Shown in pieces: positions 1-10,188 of a DNA stretch of 64,000 nt. The stretch covers positions 372,001 to 436,000 of the forward strand of contig NW_014575554.1 in the NCBI RefSeq assembly GCF_000708205.1, written 5' to 3'. The notes below the pieces were generated by a model that saw nothing but the letters and a program-made list of their open reading frames with translations, did not search any database and was not told the origin of the DNA. The translations under genes were made by a program, and so were the position numbers. Position 1 is the stretch's first letter, and every line of letters starts with the position of its first letter. This stretch comes from Mixia osmundae IAM 14324 (lineage: Eukaryota; Basidiomycota; Mixiomycetes; Mixiales; Mixiaceae).

Positions 1-2247
1 ATCGTGCAGAATCGTCTCGGCGCTCATCACTTGAGCAGTGAGCTCCTCGACTATGGCCACATGCGCTCATGAGCTCATGAAGGAAGCAGACGCCGGGAGC
101 GCTACCAATGTCTATTTCGAGGTCAGAGATCATCGAGGCCAGGTCGCCATATTGCTCGTCAAGGTCTTGCATTTCGGATGTCTTCCAGTAGCTGAAACAT
201 TCTGTACCTGATCATGCCCGTGAGCCTGCCAAACAGCTGAACGCAAAAGACTGAGACTGACTGAATTGGTATGTCCATCCCGGTAAATCGAGCTGCTTTG
301 GATCTTGACCAGCCTTGAGTGTGAGCGAGCAGAGGTAGCCAAGCTGCTGACGGGTTCACCTTGATCGACGGGAGAGCGCAGCAAAGCTTGCTCACCTGGG
401 GAAAGTAAACGACATTGAGCGCGTCGCATACGTCTGGTGAGATCTGCACGCTGAGGTGTCGTGCAACGTGGGACTGCGATTGTGTCAGCCGCTGTGAGTC
501 GACGACTGGAATGACATACGAGGTCATTTGGCAAAGATGCATATTGCTGCCGGTACTGATCGAGTTGAGCGTTGACGCCATTCTGGATGCAGAGCTTGCC
601 CTGGAATCCACTCTCGTGCCAGTCGATGCGATCTTCGATCGTAATGAGCAAAGCCTCGAAGAGTTCGACGTTGACGCTATTTGCGATCTGCAAGGGCCGT
701 CAGTTGGCGTTTGGGTTCATGAAATGTACGCACTTGGAAGAGCAGAGCAGATGTCTGTAGATGCGTCAGGCCAAGGAGCTGCTCGCGCACTTGTAGCGCA
801 CTCGAGAGCATCTATCAAGTAGTCTCATGAGGAAAAGCGCTACTCCAGCTGGTTGACTGACGGTGGTGATGGCGCGCCAGGTCGGCGTTGCATTGCCTTG
901 ACCGCAGCGAAGCTTCTCGAGGACGCTCGCCGCCTGCTGGACCTTCAGACAGGATCTGAGATCGTACATGATATGCACTGTGGAAGCGTCGTGAGAAGAA
1001 GCATCCGCATAACACGATGATGCTGACAATTCTCGGGTCGAAGGAAGCAAGCGATTGCCGTCTGCCGTGCTTGAATGACATGCGTATCCAGCGATGGTCG
1101 GATGATCCACTGACGCAACGTCGTTCGACCTGCCGCCGAACGAGTCGTATTGATGACATCTGCATAAAGCTCAGATACCTCGACGGAGTTGCTTTTGGAC
1201 GCGAACCAAAGAGATTTGGCATCTTCGCGGTAGATGCGTCATTCCGCCCTGCAGCATGGCTGCCACTTGCAAACACTTGTAATGCTCTGCGTGTGGGTGG
1301 TGAGATTGATGTCTACGCACTGTCTCGCTGGGCCTACACGAGCGAATGAGTAGAGATCTGAAGGACAGAGGAGAGCGGCATCAGCTCGATCGAGCTGATC
1401 TTGCTTGAGGCGACACGGGGACGTGCAGAGCTCTGGCGTGAGGTGTAGGGCAATAGGCAGCCAATGCAGGCCAGGGTAGCAGGCTGATCGAGATCGAGTC
1501 TGCTTGACAGTCGGGCACCTCGCGTGAAGAGTGATTCATCTGATTGGCCATGCTTCGCTCGCTTTCGGCTCCGCACGATGTGCGATAGACCAGACTGATC
1601 CGACTCTTCGCTCGAGGATACGTCCGGTGAAGCGGGCGCATGCTTGGGCAGATCGAGTTCGAGCAATGCTGCCCGACCTGTTTCTACCGAGAACTCCTTG
1701 GCAGGTCGAGTTTCCACAGTAGCAGTTGCTGACCAGCCCGACACTGTACGATACGTGTGAGCGATGACAGGCTGTCTCGTGACGATGAGGGCACGAACAA
1801 GTCTGCTGCACCTTCTCGCTGAGACTCAACTCTGCTTTGGTACTGATCAGAACGAGCGATGGTTTGTACTGCTCTAGAACTGCCCGTCCCGCGCTAGACT
1901 CAGTCACCGGCGACGTGTCTGAGCTCTTAAGGGACTTGCTCGAGACGAGGAGATCACGATGCGGACCATCTTGCGCATCTTCGCTGATGAGGAGGGTGCC
2001 GCTGTTCGAATCGAGCTGTACCACCGCCGTTCTGCCTCTGATCTCATGCACGGCCATAATGACCTGTGAGGCTGATGAGAATGCCTTGAGAGGGCATATT
2101 TGTGTGACATACCTGCGAAGCTTCGACGCTTTCGTCGAGATCGTTTGTGTCGAACGTTGGTAAAGTCGATGTGTCACAACCTGGCTCGCTGAGTGGTGTG
2201 AAGGAATGAACAGCAGGCTGCGAATCGAACGCCACGCGAGGAGGCAT
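1..2247 (-). CDS. MSH5: MutS homologue MSH5, C-terminal part cut by window edge
   Basis: Meiosis-specific MutS homologue; in known systems it pairs with MSH4 to stabilise Holliday-type recombination intermediates and promote crossovers. The N-terminal exon starts at the ATG at 2247 (MPPRVAFDSQPAVHSF) and joins, across a 49-nt intron at 2112-2064, to VIMAVHEIRGRTAVVQLDS and LLISEDAQDGPHRDLL, the usual MSH5 N-terminal domain. Farther along are a core-domain piece (CLKVQQAASVLEKLRCGQ) near 950-880 and the clamp segment IDWHESGFQGKLCIQNGVNA followed by LDQYRQQYASLP near 640-530. A further exon reads DLDEQYGDLASMISDLEIDI, then after an intron VEELTAQVMSAETILHD at the left edge. The ATPase domain would lie beyond base 1. 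The order and spacing of blocks fit MSH5 better than MSH4, and the 5' end is well supported; exact introns between 1850 and 700 are not resolved. Confidence 0.85.
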
Positions 2248-2365
2248 CTTCGGCGAGTCAGTGCAACCCGGCAGGGGAGATCTTCAGGCAACGCGTCATG
2301 ACCCAATTCTTCAGCCAAAGGAGTGCATTGTATGCATCGAAGGCGACAGAGACAGACAGGGCTTG

Positions 2366-2938
2366 TCATGAGATCGAGATCGTCTTGGCCTGAGTATCGA
2401 CAGGCTTCTTGGGGAATGTGATGGTCAAGATGCCATTGTCAAACTTGGCAGTGATCTCGTCTGATTTCAAACCTTGAGGAACACGCAGGGAGCGCTGGAA
2501 GGAGCCACGACGGCGCTCAGAGACTTTGTAAGATCCCTTGTCTTGCTCGCTGATGGTCTCAGTCGTGCCCTGGATGACGAGTGTGTTCGATTGGAGCTCG
2601 ATCGAGACCTGACAAAGCGCGTCAGCTTTTACCATGATGGAGTCATGACAGACCAACCTTGTCCTTTGGAACGCCGGGCAACTCCGCTTTGATGGTGAAG
2701 TCCTTGTCATTCTCGATGACATCGACAGCGGGAGCAAAGCGAGCAGGCGCGAGTGTCATCGCCGTGGAAGCCTCATTGTTCTTGCGCGGTCTCTTTGTGT
2801 TGTCAGAGCGTTCGTCCAAAAGCGAGTCAAAGATGCTACTGACGGCATGTCAGCCATGACTCTCGACGGACATTGATCTGGCACTTGCCTTGTCACGTCG
2901 CGCTCAAAGTCGGGGTAAGAGAGCCAGTATGCAGACAT
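2366..2938 (-). CDS. small heat-shock protein (Hsp20/alpha-crystallin)
   Basis: ATP-independent chaperone that binds unfolding proteins. The model has three exons: MSAYWLSYPDFERDVT, then SSIFDSLLDERSDNTKR through RFAPAVDVIENDKDFTIKAE and LPGVPKDK, then VSIELQSNTLVIQGTTE to the C-terminal FPKKPVDTQAKTISIS. The alpha-crystallin domain is complete, with the A-x-x-x-N-G-V/I-L signature as AKFDNGILTITFPKK. Length is about 155 residues, usual for fungal Hsp20. The first intron (2888-2839, 50 nt) begins GCAAGT rather than GT, a GC-AG intron that keeps frame exactly. The second intron lies at about 2657-2612. The gene lies head to tail behind MSH5. GAA/TTC units typical of heat-shock elements lie upstream at 3032-3095. 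Confidence 0.87.
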
Positions 2939-3031
2939 TGCGGTTGCTTGCTTGTGATGATTTGTCTCTTGGATGCTCGAGAGTGCTGTGAGTGGAGCAG
3001 CAAGTCATCTGACGGGGTTTTATGCCCCGTG

Positions 3032-3095
3032 GAAACATCTGGATGTTCGCTGTGTCGAAACATCCAGACAGTGAAGTCGGTCTTCGAGTGACTTC
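3032..3095. promoter_or_regulatory. candidate heat-shock element cluster upstream of Hsp20
   Basis: In about 65 bp there are GAA or TTC triplets at 3032, 3046, 3057, 3073, 3083 and 3093, and a perfect 10-bp inverted repeat with arms at 3038-3047 and 3059-3068. Heat-shock factor binds alternating nGAAn/nTTCn units, including gapped versions. The spacing here is gapped and not the tight 5-bp array, so this is a suggestive site 94-157 bp upstream of the Hsp20 start, not a proven one. Confidence 0.35.
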
Positions 3096-3145
3096 CAACA
3101 GGGGTCGATTCAGTCGTCACCCCTATCAGTGCCTTGCAACGCCCT

Positions 3146-4392
3146 CTATCTCAAGGCGCAGGCTGATCCGTTGAGGCCGTTTGCCCACCAATAGGCACCC
3201 AGAACGAGGACCATGAGGATCTGACCGACTGCATAGCTGACGAACGCGTAGAGGTAGGCATGTCTGTGTCGTATCGATCTGAGTTCGACAGCAAAGGTGG
3301 AGACAGTGGTCAGACAGCCACAGAAGCCATCTGACAGACCTTGTAAGACGCCGCATGATGTGATGGATCGATCGCCGGTGTATTGCAAGAGGAAGAAGAG
3401 CGCAATGAGAGCTGTACCGATCATGTTGGCCGCAAAAGTGCCCAAGGGAAAGTTCGGTGCGACAGGGTTGAGCTTCTTGGCTAGCCACCATCGTAAGATT
3501 GCGCCGGGAGGAGCAAACACGAGGCCAAAAGTGACGATGCCGCGCCAATCTGATCTGAGTCCGCATAAGACAGCTGCGCCTGCCCAGAACAGCGGCCCTA
3601 GAGCGAGAGCCAGGACGTGGCTGAGCGTCGAGGTGCGGGCATGACGGCGATAACGAGGTGATCTCAGTATACGGGCGATAGGTAGGCGCCTGAGCAGCAG
3701 GAATTTGCCGAGATGAGAGCCAAAGATCAAGCAAGCAACCGCGATGCCGAGCGTCACGACGGTCTGGCCCAGTGCGTCCATGAACTGCCAGCCACTTCAG
3801 GGCATGGAAGGATGACGATCATGTTGCTTACGTTGTGAAAGCCGTGATGGTCTTGATGACGTTGGTTGCTGTACGCCTGAAAGACTTCGAGCATCCAGGA
3901 GGAAAATGTGGTGACGGAGCCTGCCAATCCGGTGGACAAGCCTGTATAGAGGGGCGGATAGCTGTCCTCATCCTTCAGTACTCGATGATGTGCTTCTGAG
4001 CGCCGGACGGACTAGGCTTCCAGGTCTGCACGCATGTTGACTGCCGCCCCCATGATGACGCATCCGAGTATTTGATCCCATGCGAGCGGAAAGAGCGTCA
4101 CACCGCCATAGGAGCCTGCAGCGACGACAGCCTTGCGAAGCAGATCACCCCATATCGCAAAGAAGGTGAGCAAGCTGAGCGTGGACAGCAAAGTGATCAG
4201 GTCAGGCACATCGGGTGGTGTATCCGCTTGTTCGCCTGCTGGCTGCTCGTCCTTGTCGAACGGGGCATGCTGCTGAGACCCGATCGACGAATGGCTCTCG
4301 ATGTCTCCACTTGGCGGACGAGAGTTGACAGGTTCATCTTCGCTCGCTATCGCTGACATCCAGCGAGCGAGCGAGCGCTTCTCGGGCTTCAC
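3146..4392 (-). CDS. FEX1: fluoride exporter FEX (two fused CrcB domains)
   Basis: Plasma-membrane fluoride channel that protects fungi from fluoride. The protein starts at 4392 (MKPEKRSLARWMSAIAS), has a hydrophilic N-tail, then a first CrcB unit (LSLLTFFAIWGDLLRKA, LFPLAWDQILGCVIMGAAVN, YPPLYTGLSTGLAGSVTTFS) and a second unit after residue about 210 (GPLFWAGAAVLCGLRSDWRG, NFPLGTFAANMIGTALIA, LQGLSDGFCGCLTTVSTF). The repeated G-x-x-G-x-x-T-T-x-S-x-x motif is the family signature and is present in both halves. One intron (about 47 nt, near 3830-3784) joins GFHN to FMDALGQTVVTLG. To join VNM to HHRVLKDEDSYPP an intron of about 36 nt (GTGCAG...CTCAG, near 4010-3975) must be removed; this is unusually short. 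Confidence 0.9.
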
Positions 4393-4469
4393 AAGCTTCG
4401 AGCGCGGTTGTCAAACAAAAGACGCGTTGCTGATATTCTGATCGACTCGAGCGCGCGACAGGATCCCAA

Positions 4470-5730
4470 ATGCTCGAGGACTCCCTCAGCTGGGTCCACA
4501 TTGCTCTCTTTGTCGTCATCGCATGCGTGTCTGTCCTTGTCATGGGACTCTTCTCGGCCGACAAATTCCCTCTGGTCGACAAGGCGAGCTCGTGCGACGC
4601 TGTCCATCCCTTCAGACTGACGCGAGGCCATGACAGCATGTCTGGGTCGGCGGTGGCTCCGAGGGACTTGGCCTGGCTTTTGCATGTCTTGTCGTCTCCG
4701 AGGGAGCTCATGTCACGATAGCCGCACGCAATCAGGACAAGCTCGCCGCGGCAGTCAGACAGATTGAGGCATGCTTGCTCGTCCACGTCCTTTGAGTCCC
4801 AAAGCTGATATCAGCCGGCACAGACCCACCGCACGAATGGCAAGCAAAGGATACAGTCCATTCCCGTCGACCTTACCAGCGCATCTGCCGTTAGCGCAGC
4901 CTTCGACCAAGCACAGCGTCACGACGACCGCGTGCCTGATTATGTCGTCTCTTGCGTCGGCGGCGCTGCTGGTGTACTAGGCTACTTTACCGAGCTATCA
5001 GCTGAGCAGTTCGAAAAGGGATGGCGTCAGAATTACATTGCTTCACTCTGGCAAGCACGAGTGAGTGCCTGCTGCACGGACGGCGCAAGATTTGACAGAC
5101 AGTCCTGTCCAGGAAGCGGCGAGACGAATGTCACGACAAGCGGTCAAGGGCAAGATCGTCATCGTCTCCTCCGTGCTGGGCTACTTCGGCCTCGTCGGCT
5201 ACTCTGCCTATTCTGCACCAAAGCACGCACTCCGAGGCCCGTCAACGCACGCTCTGTCCAGGCACTTGCTGATCTTGCCTTGACAGGTCTCACGGATGCG
5301 CTACGGCAGGAACTCCAGATGTACGGCATCACTGCGCATTGCTACTTTCCAGGCACAATCTACTCGCCTGGATACGCGGAAGAGGAAAAGACGAAGCCCA
5401 AGATCACAAAGCAGATGGAAGGCGCCGACGAGGGCATGTCACCCGAAGCGTGCGCGCGCGCTCTTCTCGCCGGTCTGCAGAAGGGCGAATGTCATATCAC
5501 ATCCGACCTGATTGGTCATCTCTTCCGCAATCGCATGCGCGGTCTTGCGCCACGTTCGAAGCCCCTACTCGATACGGGCTATAGTATCATCGCATCCGTG
5601 AGTATTGCGAGGCGCATGGCCCACCCAGCTAAGGTGCCTGCAGATCGCGATACCCATTTACCGCATCTTTTCGGATCGGGAAGTCAAAGCACACGCAAGG
5701 GATCATGTGCCGACTCTGACCACCAAATGA
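4470..5730 (+). CDS. TSC10: 3-ketodihydrosphingosine reductase (TSC10/KSR1)
   Basis: ER short-chain dehydrogenase that reduces 3-ketodihydrosphingosine with NADPH in de novo sphingolipid synthesis. It starts at 4470 with a membrane segment (MLEDSLSWVHIALFVVIACV). The nucleotide-binding exon carries VTIAARNQDKLAAAVRQIE, followed by PDYVVSCVGGAAGVLGYF (the NNAG-like region), KGKIVIVSSVLGYFGLVGYS and the catalytic YSAYSAPK (Tyr-x-x-x-Lys). The substrate part has LTDALRQELQMYGITAHCYF and PGTIYSPGYAEEEKTKP, typical of TSC10. The last intron at 5598-5643 (46 nt) gives the C-terminal IAIPIYRIFSDREVKAHARD ending TLTTK at 5730. At least five exons. It ends only 13 nt from the convergent COG5 stop. Confidence 0.9.
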
Positions 5731-5743
5731 AATGCTTGTGTTG

Positions 5744-8433
5744 CTACAACATGGTTCGCAGCCTCGCTACTGAGTCTGCGTAATCAGCTTCCGCTGCCGC
5801 AAGAGTACTTGTGACGAGTTGGGCCCGGTCGTCGCTGGAAGCCTGAAGATACTGATCAACGAATTGACTGATTGGGGTTCTTGAGAGACTATGCGGCAAA
5901 GGCACATCAGAGCGTGCCATTGCGAGCAACAGCGTCAGCTCTTTCAAGTTGCCCTCCGTCTCGGAGGTACTAAGCTGCTCCGAAGGCGTAAAGATGAGAG
6001 GACGTAGAGCGCGCAAATCGTTAAAGTCTTGCCCTAGATCGCCAAGCGAAAGTCGCGATTCGCCAAGTAGCTGACTGACGGAGAACTCCAAAGAGGTCAT
6101 ATCCGTCGCGATCTGTAATTGGCCAGACTCGTTGACCGGCCGCAACAAAGCGATATGGACCGAGAACCGCCGGACGGTGAAGCGCGCCAGGTCAAGTGCC
6201 CACTCGCGTCTGAGTGCATCGCATCGCAAGCTTGCCAGCAGATCTCGTGAAAATGTCAGGATCTCAAGGACAGTCGTCATCGGTCGGCTAGGGTCTCCGC
6301 CAGCTTGCACTTCATTTGCAGTCTTGGCAAAGTTCTCATCGTGCAGACGGCTGAGGTAATCGCGAAGCTCCTGCCGAAGCATCTGCCAGAGCGGACCGAG
6401 AGTACTTTGCGCCTGCCGCTGTGCGCGACTCACACTAGTCAGCAAAAGCTGCTTGACGGACTGCAGAGACTGGTCGAGAGCTTGATTCAGAGGCATGTAG
6501 AAGTGGTACAGCGCATTAGTGAGCTCGACATTGATGGACTGGGCTTGATTGATCCTGTTGCTCGTCATCGTGATCGACATGGGATCTCTTTGAGTCATAC
6601 TTTCTGTCCGTCTTGTGAAGTTTTCTGCGATCTGGCCCGCCGCTTTCGCCATCGACACTACTAACAGAGGGTCAAAGCGCGCAACATCGAGCTCATTGAG
6701 CAACGATCTCGCGAGCGCGAGGCCCTCTCTTGCGCCAGGCGGCGATCTCGAGCCACCGGCTACTGCGGCTGACAGTGCTTCGCTCATCCTTGTAGTCGCT
6801 TTAGAGATATATTGGACCTCGAAGACGCCCAATGCGCGAATAAGCAAGACTGTCTCTGGAGTCTGTTGCGTCGACGTATAGGTTGAATCTGTGGCAAGAG
6901 ATACCGTCGATAGAAAAGTGTGCATCAGGCGCAAAAGGCGGGGATAGCTCGCGCTAAGTGTCTGCTGCACGAAACCGGACGCACTGGATGCTTCGTTCGA
7001 TTGTCGTTCAAGCATTTGCGAAAGTGTGGTCCAAAATGTATGCGTAGGTCGCTGCTCTAGCGTCCTCATTGCTTCTTCCAGAAATGTCTTCTGCGTTTCT
7101 GGGCTTTGCTTGTATTTCATGACTTTCTCTAGAGTGTAGACTTTAATGCAACAGCCAGCCATATCGTCTGTCAGACTCTGTAGTCGACCCCATAGCGCCT
7201 GCGAGAATTGGGCGAGATTCTGAGGCGTCGGCTCTGTCCGCGCACGAGACTTGTAGACAAAGGCAGGCGCGGCCGACAGACCAGAAGGAGCGTCTGTCGC
7301 GCCAGCTTCCTTGGCCATACTAGCCACATCAAAGGCATTCCGTATGCGAGACGCAATCGCATCAGACAGGTCCACGATCAGAGTGGTGACAATCGTCGAC
7401 ATGAGCCCGAAATTGTGTGCAGCTTGTAGCGCAGCTCCCAGCATCGCGTGATCCTACAGACAAGTCAGCTGAGCATGATATGCTTGACAGACTTTGCGCA
7501 TACCAGATTGGCCAGGCCGTCTTGTATCATGTCTTCCATCTGGCGGACGACCTTTTCACGAGATTCTGCGATGCGTGGCGAAAGCTGAGCGACCGTTCTG
7601 ACCGTCATCACATTCTGTTGCTCATCTTCATCAATGGTCGCATCCGAGGTTGTGTTAGTCAGACGCTCTGTTGCGCAAACAGTAAGCGAACGGCCTGTGT
7701 TGCTGCAGGATTGACATACCGAGCTTGGTCAGCGAGAGTGCAGCTTCTGGCACAAGAGTCTGCAGGCGTTCGTTTTTGAGAGTTTTGGGTATATCTGACG
7801 ACGTCGAAGCCTCCCAGTCGGACATCAGTGAGTCCAGTCGCCTGGCCAAGGTCAAGAAACGATCTGTGCTTCTGACCAGCGAAGAAGCGCGTCTTAACCT
7901 GTCAAGCTGATCCAACGCGGCCGAAAGCTGTTCGTACGGCGTCTGTATCTTACGCTGTAGCCTGTGTACGCATACTCAGGATTGCAATCTTGCAGCTCCC
8001 CATAACGGAATCACCTCGAGATGCCTCCTTCGACTTCGGATAGGCCTTGTCTTACTTGACGTAAGCTTTCATCGACTGTGGTGACCCGCGCCGCCTGCGA
8101 CAGGAGCTCATCGTGATGCCGAGCGACCTGTCACGCCACGCAATCAGGCCTGCCATGCCTCGTGATGCCTGATGAGCGTGCCTGATCCTTGATTTGACGA
8201 TTGAGGTCATCAATGCCCGCATTTAGCCGATTCAAAGCTGCCGTGACGTCCTCGCGCGCTTGCCTCTGCCTGTCTGGAGCAGCAGCAGCAGGCGGATTGT
8301 CGACCAAAGCGCTTGAGGAGGAGCGGTAAGGCTGTCCATTGAGGATAGCAGCCGCGTAGGCGTTTGCGTCAAAGCGGTCGCCTAGAAAGACCTCATACTC
8401 TGCAGAGCAGCTTATCAGCCCCTGGGGGAGCAT
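5744..8433 (-). CDS. COG5: conserved oligomeric Golgi complex subunit 5
   Basis: Subunit of the COG tether, which directs retrograde vesicles within the Golgi. The N-terminal block YEVFLGDRFDANAYAAAILN followed by DVTAALNRLNAGIDDLNRQI is the COG5 signature. Splicing then gives VARHHDELLSQAARVTTVDE, GLQRKIQTPYEQLSAALDQL, LDRLRRASSLVRSTDRFLTL and a large last exon (7444-5744) of helical repeat sequence ending VARLRTML. The intron at 8181-8128 (54 nt) begins GCACGC, a GC-AG intron needed to keep frame between IKDQ and VARHH. Start at 8433 (MLPQGLISCSAEYEVF) is the first ATG in frame; a short upstream exon cannot be excluded. Length is about 800 residues, as in other fungi. Confidence 0.9.
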
Positions 8434-8724
8434 GTATGACAGTGTATAATATACGTTTCGGGATGCTCAGCATGGAGGGACAAGTGGTCAGTTTGGTCGC
8501 TCAGCCCACGCACGACGTGGCAGGACGTGCTTCGTCTGCGATCGACGACGTTCCTTTCCCGAAGCTCGCGAAGCTTGGCGCAGATCTCCCGCCCGCGCTG
8601 AAGCCTCAGCTCGGCTTGTTGCTGCGCTATCACAGCCCGCGACTACGCCCGCTGCTGCTGCTGCTGCTGTGCTGACGTTGGACGATATAAACTGTAGACC
8701 GCCGGAACGCTGTAGACACGCAAT
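8434..8724. other. COG5 / 8725-gene divergent intergenic region
   Basis: About 290 bp between two divergent starts. It holds a short CTG-type microsatellite near 8651-8670 and a TATA-like AT patch (gatataaact) at 8682-8691, some 35 bp before the plus-strand gene. An open frame on the plus strand at 8364-8675 has no recognisable protein signal. Confidence 0.4.
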
Positions 8725-10083
8725 ATGGTACGCCGTTTCACACCTGCAAGAGACCGACGGCTGACCTTTATCACCTGGGCACAGTGGAACACTCAGGATG
8801 AGGACTCTGACGACGAGTCCGTCATGCGGTTCCGCACAGGGAACTACAGACGACCCAGCACAGCAATGTCGATCAACACGCTGGCTTCTCGCGACACGGC
8901 AGCCGACATCAGCGAGTACACTCGTCAACGACGCACCTCTGAGCAGTCGACAGCACCCGCACGCATAGGCAGATCACAAGAGGATCATGGGTGGTCTAGC
9001 CATCCGTCAGGACTGCAGGCGCAGAATGAGAGACACCATCTGCGCGCTCTCAAAGACGCCAACATCACCCTCGATACGACGAATGTACCTCAGGCGCTAC
9101 TGCGTGGACTCAGCATCCGCAAGCTCAAGCCCAACGAGGACGGAACGGCATACTATTGCGAGCCCGGCGGATTGATGCCCACCATCATTCCAGAGGACCA
9201 GTCGCCTGTCACCCCGACGGCTTCGGTCGCGGGCTCACTCTACAGAGGCTCGCGAGGTCGTGCAAATGCGAGACCCTACCGACCTCCTTTTGCGCCTGCG
9301 GAAGATCTACTGACGACGGAGCCCGTCAGTGAGGCTCCTCGGCGTGGATTCAGCCTTGTCGACCCTGGCGTCGTCCCTCGTCCTCATGCAGACGGCCCAA
9401 CAGCGGCCGAAACGACAGAAGTCAGCGGAGACGGGATCACAAGGAAAAAGTCGCTCAAGGATCGACTTGCTCGCGGCGTCTCACTGCATCGACGGAAGCG
9501 TTCCTCATCTGCACCTCCTATGCCAACTGTACCTCTCGCGAGCCCCAGCAGTTTGATTGATTCGCCCCCACCTGGCAGGGATAACAGGCTGTCACGCTCT
9601 AGCAGTGTGAACCAGAGCTCGCCGCGAGACGAAGGTGCTACCGGCGAATTCAAAGGGTTCGTCCGAAAGCTCAGTCGAAAGAGACCGTCAGCGCGTCGAG
9701 CTCAAACGCTTCCGACTGTGCCCGAGTTCAAACCAGGTAAGCTTGCCTAACATCATGTCTGTCGATCAGGCTTATTGGTCACTGCAGCGCCCATTTTGAC
9801 ACCCATCAAGCTGCATCCGCCACCTGCTGTTCTTGGCCTGCAAGCAATCCCGCTGAGCTCGTTTGCGCCTCTGCCGGCTGTGCAACCCAAGGCAGCGTCT
9901 ACGCCCTCAGATTGCAGGCAGACAGCCTCACCCGCATCTGACCGCAGGGTTGCACGCCCGCGATCGCGCAATCCCTATACAGACTCCTGGGCATCCGATT
10001 CGTATGCGTCTGAAGAGCTCAAGCTCTGGCCGACACGAGACGAGGAGCAGACCCCTTATATACTCACACGCACTCGCGCTTGA
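8725..10083 (+). CDS. basic, Ser/Arg/Pro-rich hypothetical protein
   Basis: I do not recognise a family. The first exon starts MVRRFTPARDRRLTFITWAQ and contains one ordered block, the stretch around TTNVPQALLRGLSIRKLKPN and GTAYYCEPGGLMPTIIPEDQ, which looks like a conserved core, followed by a long disordered region with repeated basic/serine motifs (KKSLKDRLARGVSLHRRKRS, FKGFVRKLSRKRPSARRAQT). After EFKPG a candidate 33-nt intron (GTAAGC...GATCAG, near 9736-9768) leads into GLLVTAAPILTPIKLHPPP and a C-tail ending TPYILTRTRA at 10083. The basic clusters beside serines resemble kinase-target or membrane/cytoskeleton-linked regions, but that is inference only. Codon use and the long open frame support a real gene. 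Confidence 0.55.
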
Positions 10084-10188
10084 TCACTTCCCTCTTTGTG
10101 TTGACATTCATTTCTTTACTTGTGTGTAGCCTTTAAGTTCAGGGACCAAAAATCTGTAGCGATTATGCAAATTCTACTTGGGGTACAG

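Noticed and set aside
3013-3031. Inverted repeat ACGGGG...CCCCGT as a terminator hairpin
   Set aside because: It is in the Hsp20 promoter, not at a gene end, and eukaryotic polymerase II genes do not use such terminators.
4334-4786. Minus-strand frame opposite the start of TSC10
   Set aside because: TSC10 exons on the other strand are clear, and the frame overlaps the FEX start; no protein-like pattern.
8651-8670. CTG-type trinucleotide run
   Set aside because: Short imperfect microsatellite in a promoter region, common in fungi; no further pattern.
8488-8928. Minus-strand open frame between COG5 and the 8725 gene
   Set aside because: It is a shadow of the plus-strand gene's 5' part; composition is Arg/Ser noise without a family motif.
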